Source: Pseudoxanthomonas composti
GTDB taxonomy: Bacteria; Pseudomonadota; Gammaproteobacteria; Xanthomonadales; Xanthomonadaceae
Direction: 5' to 3'
Length of the DNA stretch: 64,000 nt
Assembly (NCBI RefSeq): GCF_004122095.1
Contig: NZ_SAWZ01000002.1
Coordinates: 372,001 to 436,000, forward strand
In this document: positions 31,951 through 41,060 of the stretch, piece after piece
Numbering within the stretch: position 1 is the first letter of the stretch
How the letters are laid out: the number at the start of each line of letters is the position of its first letter
Notes under the pieces: generated by a model
Told to the model about the DNA's origin: nothing
Databases searched by the model: none
What the model saw: only the letters and a program-made list of their open reading frames with translations
Made by a program: the position numbers and the translations under genes

Positions 31951-33195
31951 TCAGAGGTTGAGATCGAACCTCAGGCCGGCGACCCAGGCATTGGGCAGGT
32001 CCACCGCACGGGCCGGCGCGTTGAACTGATCCGGATGCATCACGTAGTGCAGGCTGGGGGCGATGCGCAGGTGCGAATTGACCGCAAAGCCGTAGCTCAA
32101 CTCCATCATGGTCTGGCCGCTGGGTGGCGTGCCCGTGCCACCGGCCACGGCGCGGGTCAGGCGCAGGTTCTCCAGGGCATCGTCGCTGTACTGCTGGCGG
32201 GTGACCACCAGCGCCAGGTCGTCCTGCGGGCGGCTGGCGAAGGTGCCCTTCTGCACCAGCCCGGCCTGGGCGAACCAGTGCTCGATCAACTGGCCGGAGG
32301 TGCCCTTGAGCACCGCGCCGAACAGGGTCAGGCCGTGCGAGGCGTCAGGCCCGCTGACCTGTTGCTCGAAGCGCGCATACGCGCCAGAGCGACCATGCCG
32401 GCCGGCGTAGTCCAGCCCGCTCAGCGCGGCCGGGGTCCCGTCGGCATCCACCAACGGATCGCGGTAGGGCGCGTTGTCCTGCCAGCCGCCCAGCTCGTAC
32501 ATGGCCTTGTGCCGCGCACCGGCCGCGCTCTGCCAGCCGATGGCGTAGGGCACGATCCAGCCGGTGGCCTGGCTGGTGCTCCAGCGCAGGCCATGCTCGC
32601 CGTCCATCGCCTGGCTGGGATCGACCTGGTAGGCGCCCACGTGCACGTAGAGCTGCGGCGTCACCCAGGCCTTGGCGTCGGCCATCCAGCTGGACACCGG
32701 CCACCAGGTGAAGCTGCTGGTGCGGAACACATAGGTCGGGTTGCCGCAGGCGGAGTTGCCCTGGAAGAACTGGCACAGGTCCGAACCCAGGAAGTGGATG
32801 TTGGCGATGCTGCGGCCGGCCTCCAGCACCAGGCGCCCATCGAGCAGGGACTGCTCCAGGGTCAGGTTGGCCAGGCGCGTGCCCTGGCCGCCGTAGATCT
32901 CCTGCACCGAGGTGCTGTTGCCCAGGCTGCTGTTGACCAGATTGGTGCCATGCCGGTTGATGACGTAGGCCTTGAGCGTGGCCCCTGGCCAGCCGACCGC
33001 CTGGTCCAGGTGCAGGTCCATCCCGATCAGGGCCTGGCCTGCGTAGGCGCTGCCGGAATCCTGCCCGCCGCCCAGCATTGCGGCGGCCTCACCGGTGTAG
33101 GACAGCTTGGGCGTGATGACCTGCTGGGCATGGGCCAGCGGTGCCAGGAGCAGGGCGAGCGCTGCGGACAGGGGGCGAAGGCGTGAGCGGGACAT
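31951..33195 (-). CDS. OprB-type carbohydrate-selective porin
   Basis: 414 aa. Signal peptide ends at APLAHAQ (about residue 23). Beta-barrel composition with aromatic girdle residues and a C-terminal ...AGLRFDLNL. The family mediates sugar diffusion across the outer membrane. It follows fruA by 93 nt in the same direction, so fructose or related sugars are the likely cargo. Start at 33195 was chosen because AGGAA lies 8 nt upstream and gives a standard signal peptide. Confidence 0.82.
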   Translation of the reverse strand: MSRSRLRPLSAALALLLAPLAHAQQVITPKLSYTGEAAAMLGGGQDSGSAYAGQALIGMDLHLDQAVGWPGATLKAYVINRHGTNLVNSSLGNSTSVQEIYGGQGTRLANLTLEQSLLDGRLVLEAGRSIANIHFLGSDLCQFFQGNSACGNPTYVFRTSSFTWWPVSSWMADAKAWVTPQLYVHVGAYQVDPSQAMDGEHGLRWSTSQATGWIVPYAIGWQSAAGARHKAMYELGGWQDNAPYRDPLVDADGTPAALSGLDYAGRHGRSGAYARFEQQVSGPDASHGLTLFGAVLKGTSGQLIEHWFAQAGLVQKGTFASRPQDDLALVVTRQQYSDDALENLRLTRAVAGGTGTPPSGQTMMELSYGFAVNSHLRIAPSLHYVMHPDQFNAPARAVDLPNAWVAGLRFDLNL

Positions 33196-33288
33196 GCGTC
33201 GGGTTCCTGGCATCAAAGCGAGGGAAGGAGGCGCGCGGCGGTGCAACGCCGCGCGAGGCAGTCGATACACAGCGGTTTGGCGTGGGGC

Positions 33289-34992
33289 TCAGCCCTTGGC
33301 CGCGACCGGCTTCTTGAACAGTCCCAGCGCCACGGCGGTGACCGCCACGCCCACCACCAGGGCCAGCAGGTAGGTCCCCAGGTGGGTCACCGCGTTGGGG
33401 ATCGGCAGGACGAACACGCCGCCATGAGGCACCTTCAGTTCGGCGCCGGCCGCCATCGAGATCGCCCCGGCCACGGCCGAGCCCAGCACCAGTGCCGGGA
33501 TGGTGCGCAGCGGGTCGCGCGCGGCATAGGGAATGGCGCCTTCGGTGACGAAGGCCAGGCCCAGCACCCCGGCCGCGCCGGCGGTGCCGCGCTCCTCGGC
33601 GGTGAAGCGGCTGCGGAACAGCCAGGTCGCCAGGGCGATGCCCAGCGGCGGGGTCATGCCGCCGATCATGGTCGCCGCCATGGGCGTGTAGACCTGGCTG
33701 GAAATCAGCGCGGTGGAGAACGCATAGGAGGCCTTGTTGACCGGCCCGCCCATGTCCACCGCCATCATCCCGCCCAGCAGCAGGCCCAGCACGATCGCGC
33801 TGGTGCCCTGCATGCCGCGCAGCCACTCGGTGAGCCAGGCCAGCAGCTGCGCCACCGGCGTGCCGATCACGTACATCATCAGCAGGCCGACCAGCAGCGT
33901 GCCCAGCACCGGCAGGATGAGCACCGGCTTGAGCCCCTGCAGGCTGCGCGGCAGGCGCAGGAAGCGGTTGATCCAGGCCACGCCGTAGCCAGCGACGAAG
34001 CCGGCCAGGATGCCGCCGATGAAGCCGGCGCCCATGTTGGCCGCGACCACGCCGCCGATCATGCCCGGGGCGATGCCGGGGCGGTCGGCGATGGAGTAGG
34101 CGATGTAGCCGGCCAGCGCCGGCACCATCAGCAGGAAGCCGCCCTTGGCCCCGATCTGCAGCAGGCTCCAGGCCAGCGTGCCGCTGCTGGCATCGTCGCC
34201 GGCGTAGATGCCGCCGATGGCGAAGGCCAGGGCGATCAGCAGGCCGCCGGCGGTGACGAAGGGCAGCATGAACGACACGCCGGTCATCAGGTGCTTGTAG
34301 GGCCCGGCGGCCTTGGGCTTCTCGCTGGGCGTGGCCGGTTGGTCGCCGCCGGCCTGCACGCTGGCCTCGGCCAGGGCCTTGCGAATCAGCGCCTGGCCAT
34401 CGTTGATCGCAGGCTTGGTGCCGCTCTTGTACACGCGCTTGCCGCCGAAGCGCGACAGCTCCACCTCGCGGTCGGCAGCCACCAGGACCACGTCGGCCTG
34501 GGCGATTTCTTCCGCGCTGAGGGTGTCCTGTGCGCCGACCGAGCCCTGGGTCTCCACGCGCAGGTGGTGGCCCAGCGCCGCGGCGGCCTGTTGCAGGCCC
34601 TCGGCGGCCATGAAGGTATGGGCGATGCCGGTCGGGCAGGAGGTGATGGCCACGATGCGCTTGCCGCCCGCAGCCACCGCTTCGCCCTTGCCCGCGCCGA
34701 TCCAGTCGGCCAGCACGCCCTCTGGATCGCGTAGCACCGCGTCCAGTTGCACCGCGGTGAGTGCCGCCTGGCCGAAGCGGCCGCGCTCGCCATCGCCATC
34801 GCCCACCAGCAGCACGCTGCTGGCCTGCGCGCAGTGCGCCGCATCCAGGGCGCCGGTGATGCCCTGATCGCTGCGGATCTCGATGGCCAGTTCAACGCCG
34901 CCCTGGCGCGCGGCGCGGCGCAGCGCCTCGGCGGCCAGGACCGCTTCGGTGCTGCGCGGGCCGGCAGCGATGACCACGATGGAAGCTTGCAT
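33289..34992 (-). CDS. fruA: Fructose PTS enzyme IIB'BC
   Basis: 567 aa. Degenerate IIB' domain (1-100), IIB domain with phospho-Cys119 in ITSCPTGIAHTFMAAE, linker, and IIC membrane domain from about 230 with AYSIADRPGIAPGMIGG. Imports fructose while phosphorylating it to fructose-1-phosphate using phosphate from FruB. Lies 42 nt after fruK. Confidence 0.95.
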   Translation of the reverse strand: MQASIVVIAAGPRSTEAVLAAEALRRAARQGGVELAIEIRSDQGITGALDAAHCAQASSVLLVGDGDGERGRFGQAALTAVQLDAVLRDPEGVLADWIGAGKGEAVAAGGKRIVAITSCPTGIAHTFMAAEGLQQAAAALGHHLRVETQGSVGAQDTLSAEEIAQADVVLVAADREVELSRFGGKRVYKSGTKPAINDGQALIRKALAEASVQAGGDQPATPSEKPKAAGPYKHLMTGVSFMLPFVTAGGLLIALAFAIGGIYAGDDASSGTLAWSLLQIGAKGGFLLMVPALAGYIAYSIADRPGIAPGMIGGVVAANMGAGFIGGILAGFVAGYGVAWINRFLRLPRSLQGLKPVLILPVLGTLLVGLLMMYVIGTPVAQLLAWLTEWLRGMQGTSAIVLGLLLGGMMAVDMGGPVNKASYAFSTALISSQVYTPMAATMIGGMTPPLGIALATWLFRSRFTAEERGTAGAAGVLGLAFVTEGAIPYAARDPLRTIPALVLGSAVAGAISMAAGAELKVPHGGVFVLPIPNAVTHLGTYLLALVVGVAVTAVALGLFKKPVAAKG

Positions 34993-35034
34993 GCGGAAAA
35001 CTCCTGGGAATCTGGGGTGCCGGCGGGGATGCGC

Positions 35035-35982
35035 TCAGCCGAGGGGGTCGATGTGGACCTGCCCGGCCCAATCGCGGACCTGGGCCGGATCCAGCCGACG
35101 CGCATCGCCGCTGTGCAGACGGCTCATGGAAAAGGCGGTGGCCAGGCGCGCGCAGCCGCCCAGGTCGAAGGCCGGCTCCAGCAGCGCCGCGGCGATGCCG
35201 GCCACCATGGCGTCGCCCGCGCCGACCGAGCTGCCGCCTTCCAGCCGTGGTGGCCGGGCGAGCAGGGCGCCGCTGTGGTCCAGGAACAGCGCGCCGTCGC
35301 TGCCCATGGACACCACCACCAGCGACACCCCGCGCGCCAGCAGCGCGCGGCCTGCGGCCAGCAATGCGTCGCGGTCGTCCAGGGCATGGCCAGTCCAGGC
35401 CTCCAGCTCGTGGCGGTTGGGCTTGACCGCGAACGGCGGGGTTTGGCTTTCCAGCGCCGCCGCCAGCGCCGGGCCGCTGCTGTCCAGCACCACGCGGGCG
35501 CCCGCGCTCTGTGCCTGGGCCTGCAGTCGTGCCCAGGCCGCATGCGGCAGGCCAGCGGGCAGGCTGCCGGACAGGACCACCGGCATCTGCGGGGTCAGCA
35601 GCGCCTCCAGCCGCGCGGCGACGGCGCCCAGAATGCCGGGGTCCAGGCACAGGCCGGGCAGGTTGATGTCGGTGGTCCGCCCATCGCGTTCGACCAGCTT
35701 GACGTTGGTGCGGGTCGAACCGGGCACGCGCAGGCAGCTGTCGGCAATGCCGCGCTGCTCGAACAGGCTGCGGAAGACCGCGGCGTTGTCCGCCCCGATG
35801 ACCCCCAGGGCCGTGGTCGCCACGCCCCAGTCGGCCAGGCAGGCGGCCACGTTGATGCCCTTGCCGCCGGCATCCTCGCGGCTGCGCCCGGCGCGGTGCA
35901 CCTGGCCCGGTTCCAGCGTGTCCAGGCGCACGGTCTGGTCGATCGCCGGATTGAGCGTGACGGTCAGCACGCGCGCACTCAT
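35035..35982 (-). CDS. fruK: 1-Phosphofructokinase
   Basis: 315 aa PfkB/ribokinase family. VTLNPAIDQTVRLDTLEPG near the start, GGKGINVA, and the GAGDAMVAG active-site Asp near residue 253. Converts fructose-1-phosphate to fructose-1,6-bisphosphate. The ATG overlaps the stop of fruB (ATGA). Confidence 0.95.
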   Translation of the reverse strand: MSARVLTVTLNPAIDQTVRLDTLEPGQVHRAGRSREDAGGKGINVAACLADWGVATTALGVIGADNAAVFRSLFEQRGIADSCLRVPGSTRTNVKLVERDGRTTDINLPGLCLDPGILGAVAARLEALLTPQMPVVLSGSLPAGLPHAAWARLQAQAQSAGARVVLDSSGPALAAALESQTPPFAVKPNRHELEAWTGHALDDRDALLAAGRALLARGVSLVVVSMGSDGALFLDHSGALLARPPRLEGGSSVGAGDAMVAGIAAALLEPAFDLGGCARLATAFSMSRLHSGDARRLDPAQVRDWAGQVHIDPLG

Positions 35983-38486
35983 GCGCCGGCTCCGTCCAGG
36001 CCACGCACCTGGCCGGCATCGGCGCAGGCCAGCGCCTGTTGCGCCAGCGCCTGCAGCTCGACCAGCGCGGCCGCCCGCAGGCGCGCCTTGACCGCCGGAA
36101 TGTCGTTGGGCGTCATCGAGAGCTCGTCCACGCCCAGGCCGGCCAGCAGGCAGGCGCCGAATGGATCGCCGGCCAGGCCGCCGCAGACGCCGACCCAGCG
36201 TCCATGGGCGCGGGCGCCCTGGACCGTGCTGTGGATGGCGCGCAGCACCGCCGGATGCAGGCTGTCGGCCTCGGCGGCCAGCTCGGGGTTCTGGCGGTCG
36301 ATCGCCAGCACGTACTGGGTCAGGTCGTTGGTGCCGATGGAGAAAAAGTCGGCGTGCTGGGCCAGCAGGTCGGCCTGGGCGGCGGCGGCGGGCACCTCGA
36401 TCATGATGCCGATCGGCACCTGCGGGGCGTCCAGTTCCTCGCGCAGGCGCTCGCAGATGCCGCGCAGGGCGATCAACTCGGGCACCGAGGTGATCATGGG
36501 GAACATGATCGACAGGCGCGCCCCCTGCCTGGCGGCGCGATACAGCGCGCGCAGCTGCGGTTCCAGCAGGTCCGGACGGCGCAGCAGCAGGCGCGCGCCG
36601 CGCACGCCCAGGAACGGATTCTCCTCGTGCGGCAGCTCCAGGTGCGCCACCTGCTTGTCGCCGCCGATGTCCAGCGCCCGCACGATCAGCGCGCGGCCGT
36701 CCAGCGCGGCGGCCATGGCCACATAGGTCTGGAACTGCTCCTCCTCGTCCGGCGTGCTGCTGCGCTCCAGGAACAGGAACTCGGTGCGCATCAGGCCCAC
36801 GCCCTCGGCGCCTTGCTCCAGCGCCAGCGGCACCTGGTCGGGCAGGTTGACGTTGGCGCCGATGTCGATGCGATGGCCGTCGGTGGTCTGGGCCGGCTGC
36901 GCCCGTTGCTGGGCTTCGCGCTCACGCACCTGGCGCTGTTCGTCGATCCAGGCGCGCGCGGCGGCCAGGTCGTTGGCCGACGGCGACAGGTACAGGCGCC
37001 CGCTGTTGCCATCCAGGATGGCCTCGGTGCCCGGGGCCACCGCCAGCAGGTCGGCGCCGCCGGCCACCAGCGCCGGTAGCCCGAGCGTGCGCGAGAGGAT
37101 GGCCGTATGCGAGGTGGGTCCGCCTTGCGCCGTGGCCAGGCCCAGCACGCGTTGCGGATCCAGGTTGGCCGTGTCCGAGGGCGAGAGGTCGGCGGCCAGC
37201 AGGATGCAGGGATAGTCGGGCAGCTCGGCCAGGCCGCCGCCGGCGGCGCTGGGGTCGAGCTGGGCCAGCACGCGCCGGCCGACATCGCGCAGATCCGCCG
37301 CGCGTCCGGCCAGCACCGGGTTGCCCAGTGCCGCCAGGCCCGAAGCGGTCTGTTCGATGGCCTGATGCCAGGACCAGGCCACGCCGTGGCCTTCGACCAT
37401 CAGCTGGCAGGCGCGGGTGATCAGGTCGGTATCGTCCAGCAGTGCGCCCTGGGCCTTGAAGATCGCCGCGTCCGCCGCGCCGAGCCGGCGCTGGGTGTCG
37501 TCCTCCAGCGCCCGCAGCTGCTGGCGGGTGCGGCTGAGGGCCTGGTGCAGTTGCGCGCCGCCTTCCCCCAGCGGTGTGGGCCGGTCGGCCACCTCGGTCT
37601 GAGCGCCGGCCAGCACGTGCACCTTAGCGATGGCCAGGCCCGGGCTGGCGCCGATGCCGACGATGGCCGCCTGCGCCTCGGGCGGGGTCCAGCCGTTGAC
37701 CGGCGCGGCGCGGCGCTGGGCCGCGCGTTCGGCGTCGGCCTTTTCCTGAAGGATCAGTCCGTCCATGGCCTTGCGCAGGGCGGCCAGGGCGGCCTCGGCG
37801 TCCTGGCCTTCGGCCGAGACCACGATCTCATCGCCTTGCCGCAGGCCCAGCTGCAGCAACGCCACCAGGCTCTTGGCATCGGCGGCCTGATCCCCGGCAC
37901 GGACCTGCAGGCGCGCGACGAAACGACGCGCGGCTTCGGCCCAGCGGGTGGCCGGACGCGCGTGCAGCCCGCTGGGGTAGGCGATGGTCCAGCTGAAGCC
38001 GTGGGCCAGATCGCTGGCCGGCGCGGCGGGCTGGCTGGCGGTGTCGCCGGACAACGCAGCGACGATCTGCTCCGCCTGGCCGGTGGTGAACAGACGCTGC
38101 AGCGTTGCCTGGTCCTGGATCAGGCGGGTCAGGCGCCGCAGCAGGGTGATATGGGTGTCGGACTGGGCGGCGATGCCCACCACCAGGTGGGTGACCTGGC
38201 CCGGGTTCCACTCCACGCCCTGGGGCAGCTGCAGCACGGCAATGCCATCGCGACGGACCAGGTGGCGGTCCTCGCCCAGGCCGTGGGGGATGGCCACGCC
38301 ATGTCCCAGGAAGGTGTTGGCCAGCTCCTCGCGGCGGGACATGCTGGCCTGATAGCCGGGGGCGACGCAGCCGCCGGCGGTGAGCAACTGCGCCACCTGG
38401 GCGATGGCATCGGCCTTGTCGCGCGCCTTGGCATCCAGCCGTATGAGTTCCGGCGCGACCGCCGCGGGGGAGAGTTGTTGCGACAC
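35979..38486 (-). CDS. fruB: Fused PTS EIIA-HPr-EI protein for fructose
   Basis: 835 aa multiphosphoryl transfer protein: EIIA(Fru) with His68 in HGVAIPHGL, HPr with His175 in YPSGLHARPAT, enzyme I with His460 in GGPTSHTAILSR and Cys in GVCGGLAGDPF. It takes phosphate from PEP to fructose in one chain, the FruB/DTP arrangement of Xanthomonas and Pseudomonas. I start it at GTG 38486 with GGAG 6-9 nt upstream; a longer reading would run through the operator. First gene of fruB-fruK-fruA-porin. Confidence 0.93.
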   Translation of the reverse strand: MSQQLSPAAVAPELIRLDAKARDKADAIAQVAQLLTAGGCVAPGYQASMSRREELANTFLGHGVAIPHGLGEDRHLVRRDGIAVLQLPQGVEWNPGQVTHLVVGIAAQSDTHITLLRRLTRLIQDQATLQRLFTTGQAEQIVAALSGDTASQPAAPASDLAHGFSWTIAYPSGLHARPATRWAEAARRFVARLQVRAGDQAADAKSLVALLQLGLRQGDEIVVSAEGQDAEAALAALRKAMDGLILQEKADAERAAQRRAAPVNGWTPPEAQAAIVGIGASPGLAIAKVHVLAGAQTEVADRPTPLGEGGAQLHQALSRTRQQLRALEDDTQRRLGAADAAIFKAQGALLDDTDLITRACQLMVEGHGVAWSWHQAIEQTASGLAALGNPVLAGRAADLRDVGRRVLAQLDPSAAGGGLAELPDYPCILLAADLSPSDTANLDPQRVLGLATAQGGPTSHTAILSRTLGLPALVAGGADLLAVAPGTEAILDGNSGRLYLSPSANDLAAARAWIDEQRQVREREAQQRAQPAQTTDGHRIDIGANVNLPDQVPLALEQGAEGVGLMRTEFLFLERSSTPDEEEQFQTYVAMAAALDGRALIVRALDIGGDKQVAHLELPHEENPFLGVRGARLLLRRPDLLEPQLRALYRAARQGARLSIMFPMITSVPELIALRGICERLREELDAPQVPIGIMIEVPAAAAQADLLAQHADFFSIGTNDLTQYVLAIDRQNPELAAEADSLHPAVLRAIHSTVQGARAHGRWVGVCGGLAGDPFGACLLAGLGVDELSMTPNDIPAVKARLRAAALVELQALAQQALACADAGQVRGLDGAGA

Positions 38487-38518
38487 AGGAACTCCAAGCG
38501 AATCAGCTGGAGCGCAAT

Positions 38519-38532
38519 TGGGAACGTTCCCA
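38519..38532. promoter_or_regulatory. FruR (LacI-type) operator
   Basis: TGGGAACGTTCCCA is a perfect 14-bp palindrome with the central CG typical of LacI-family sites. It lies between the divergent fruB and fruR starts. Confidence 0.75.
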
Positions 38533-38545
38533 CACAAAAACGCAA

Positions 38546-38558
38546 TGTGCAGTGCACA
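38546..38558. promoter_or_regulatory. Second palindrome in the fruB-fruR intergenic region
   Basis: TGTGCAGTGCACA is perfectly symmetric around a single G. It may be a second site for FruR or a site for another regulator; it is unlike the 14-bp operator. Confidence 0.4.
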
Positions 38559-38640
38559 AAAGCCCCAACCCTGCTGCGCGGTACCCTCAGGCTTCGCCAC
38601 GCAGGCAAGTCAGGGCAACGGAAAAAGGAAATCGATCCCA

Positions 38641-39627
38641 GTGAGCATCAGCATCAACGACGTGGCCCGGGTGGCCGGCGTCTCCAAGTCCACGGTCTCG
38701 CGCGTGGTTGCCGGCGGCGCGGTCAGCGCCGAGGTGCGCGCGCGGGTCGAGGCGGCCATCTCCCAGACCGGCTACCGACCCAACCTGCAGGCGCGGCGCC
38801 TGCGCTCCCAGCGCAGCGGCATCATCGCGGTGATCGTGGCCGACATCCGCAACCCCTTCTTCACCGCCCTGATCGGCGCGGTGGAGGCGGTGGCCTACCA
38901 GCAGGAGCTGCGGGTCATGCTGTGCAACACCGACGAGGATCCGGCGCGCGAGGCGCTGTATCTGCAGATGATGCAGGAGGAGCGCATCAGCGGCCTGATC
39001 TTCGCGCCGACCCGCACCACGGTGGGCCGGCTGGAACGCATGCAGTGGGATGCACCGACCGTGCTGGTCGATCGCGCCCCGGCCGCGGGACGGCACGACA
39101 GCGTGGTGATCGACAACCGCGCCGCCATGACCGAGCTGGTAACGCATCTGCTGGCGCAGGGCTATCGCCGCATCGGCGGACTGTTCGGCAGCACCAGCAC
39201 CACCGCGACCGAACGCCGCGACGGTTACCTGGCGGCGATGCAGGCGCACGGCCTGGCGCCGGACTATCGGGAAGTCGAGCCCACCGCCGAGGCCGCCATC
39301 GCCGCCACCGGCCCCTGGCTGGCCAGGGCGGACCGGCCGCAGGCCCTGGTGACCAGCAATAATCTGCTGCTGATGGGCGCGCTGAAGGCCGCACGCGCCG
39401 CGGGGCTGTCCATCCCAGACCAGCTGGCCCTGGCCGGCTTCGACAACGAGCGTTGGACCGAGCTGGTCGAGCCCGGCATCAGCGTGGTGGAACAACCCGT
39501 GGAAGAGATGGGACGGGCCGCCATGTCGCTGCTGCTGGAGCGGATGAAGTCGCCGGAGCTGCCAGTGCGCAGGCTGGTGATGTCCGCCCGCTGCGTGCTG
39601 CGCGGCTCGACCCGCCCGGCGCGATGA
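38641..39627 (+). CDS. fruR: LacI-family fructose operon regulator
   Basis: 328 aa. N-terminal HTH INDVARVAGVSKSTVSRVV (residues 4-22), hinge NLQARRLRSQRSG, periplasmic-binding-like sensor domain (VIVADIRNPFFTALIGAVE). Likely represses fruBKA and itself and is released by a fructose phosphate, as for Cra/FruR proteins. Starts with GTG; AAGGAAA is 8 nt upstream. Divergent from fruB. Confidence 0.88.
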   Translation: MSISINDVARVAGVSKSTVSRVVAGGAVSAEVRARVEAAISQTGYRPNLQARRLRSQRSGIIAVIVADIRNPFFTALIGAVEAVAYQQELRVMLCNTDEDPAREALYLQMMQEERISGLIFAPTRTTVGRLERMQWDAPTVLVDRAPAAGRHDSVVIDNRAAMTELVTHLLAQGYRRIGGLFGSTSTTATERRDGYLAAMQAHGLAPDYREVEPTAEAAIAATGPWLARADRPQALVTSNNLLLMGALKAARAAGLSIPDQLALAGFDNERWTELVEPGISVVEQPVEEMGRAAMSLLLERMKSPELPVRRLVMSARCVLRGSTRPAR

Positions 39628-39635
39628 GCCGGGCG
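39613..39635. terminator. Hairpin at the convergent fruR/kmo ends
   Basis: CGCCCGGC, 7-nt loop, GCCGGGCG, an 8-bp stem overlapping the fruR stop. It has no T-run; possible bidirectional terminator. Confidence 0.35.
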
Positions 39636-39643
39636 GCGGATCT

Positions 39644-41017
39644 TCAGGCGACTTCGCTCAGGACATCCAGGCGCGCCTGCACCTGCGCGTCCAGCCAGTC
39701 CCAGTCCAGCTGGTCCAGCGCGCTGCGCCCGGCCGTGGCCTCGATCAGCAGCTGCCGCTGCAGCTCGCTGCGTTCCAGCGCCACCGCGTAAGGGATGCGC
39801 ATGAAGGTGACCATGGTGTAGTGCGGGACGAAGCGCTCCGGATGGCGCTGCTGCAGCGCCTGTTCGAGCTGGCGCTGCAGCAGGAAGTCCGCATCGTCCA
39901 CGCGGTCGCGCATCTCGATGTAGTTCTCCAGCGCCATGGCCTGGATGGCCGAGGCGTTGGGCTTGCGCTGCGCCTCGAAGGCCGCGTAGGCCTGCGCCAG
40001 CGACTCGGCCTGGTCCAGCTGCTCGGCCAGCGCCACGCAGTCCTCGAACGCGCAGTTCATGCCCTGGCCGTGGAAGGGCACCATGGCGTGCGCCGCATCC
40101 CCCAGCAGTACCGCGCGCCCGCCCAGGTGCCAGCGGTCCAGGTACAGCGTGCCCAGCAGCCCGGGCGGATGGGCCTCCCAGTCCTGCACCAGGTCCGGGA
40201 TCAGCGGCAAGGCGTCGGGGAAGTCGCGCTCGAACAGCGCCCGTGCCTGCGCGCCGCTGGCCACCGTGGCAAAGCTGGTCGGGCCCTGGTTGGGCAGGAA
40301 CAGGGTCACGGTGAAGGTGCCCTCGGCATTGGGCAGGGCGATGCACATGTAGTCGCCGCGCGGCCAGATATGCAGCGCATTGGCCTCGATGCGGAAGCCG
40401 CCCGCCTGGGTCGGCGGGATTTCCAGCTCCTTGTAGGAGTGGTCCAGGAACTCGGTGCGCGCGCCGAGCGGGCTGGCGCGGTCCATCGCCGCGCGCAGCG
40501 CCGAACCGGCACCGTCGGCGCCGATCAGCGTGTCGAAGCGGATGTCGTGCGGCGAGTCGTCGCGGTCGTCGATGAAGCGCGCATAGCCGGCCGGGAAATC
40601 GACCGTGTGCAGGCGCCGGTAGAAATGAATCCGGGCACCGGCCTGCTCGGCCAGGTCGAGCAGGGCGATATTGAGATCGGCCCGGTGGATGGACCAGATC
40701 ACCTCGCTGTCGTCGCGCCCGTAGCGCTGCAGCTGCGGCTGCCCCTGGATGGGGTGGACCATGCGCCCGCGCATCATCACCGCGCGCGCCATCACCGCCT
40801 CTTCGGCGCCGGCCTGGCGCAGCGCGTGGCGGCCGCGCTCGGCCAGGGCCAGGTTGATCGAGCGCCCGGACTCGTAGCCCTTGATGCGCGGATCGCCGCG
40901 GCGTTCGTGCACGGTGACCTGCCAGCCGCGCTGGGACAGCAGGATGGCCAGCAGCGAGCCGGCCAGGCCCGCGCCGATCAGGGTGATGGTGCGGGGAGAA
41001 AAGGTGTCTGCGTTCAA
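39644..41017 (-). CDS. kmo: Kynurenine 3-monooxygenase
   Basis: 457 aa flavoprotein hydroxylase. FAD dinucleotide motif TLIGAGLAGSLLAILL at 12-27, DTLIGADGAGSALR, and VLLGDAAHAMVPFHGQGMN with the family's FAD ribose contact. Hydroxylates L-kynurenine to 3-hydroxykynurenine with NADPH and O2. Last gene of the kynurenine cluster, 43 nt after kynU. Confidence 0.93.
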   Translation of the reverse strand: MNADTFSPRTITLIGAGLAGSLLAILLSQRGWQVTVHERRGDPRIKGYESGRSINLALAERGRHALRQAGAEEAVMARAVMMRGRMVHPIQGQPQLQRYGRDDSEVIWSIHRADLNIALLDLAEQAGARIHFYRRLHTVDFPAGYARFIDDRDDSPHDIRFDTLIGADGAGSALRAAMDRASPLGARTEFLDHSYKELEIPPTQAGGFRIEANALHIWPRGDYMCIALPNAEGTFTVTLFLPNQGPTSFATVASGAQARALFERDFPDALPLIPDLVQDWEAHPPGLLGTLYLDRWHLGGRAVLLGDAAHAMVPFHGQGMNCAFEDCVALAEQLDQAESLAQAYAAFEAQRKPNASAIQAMALENYIEMRDRVDDADFLLQRQLEQALQQRHPERFVPHYTMVTFMRIPYAVALERSELQRQLLIEATAGRSALDQLDWDWLDAQVQARLDVLSEVA

Positions 41018-41060
41018 TGACGATCCAGTGGGGTGCGGCGGTGCGCAGGCTACGGGCGGC

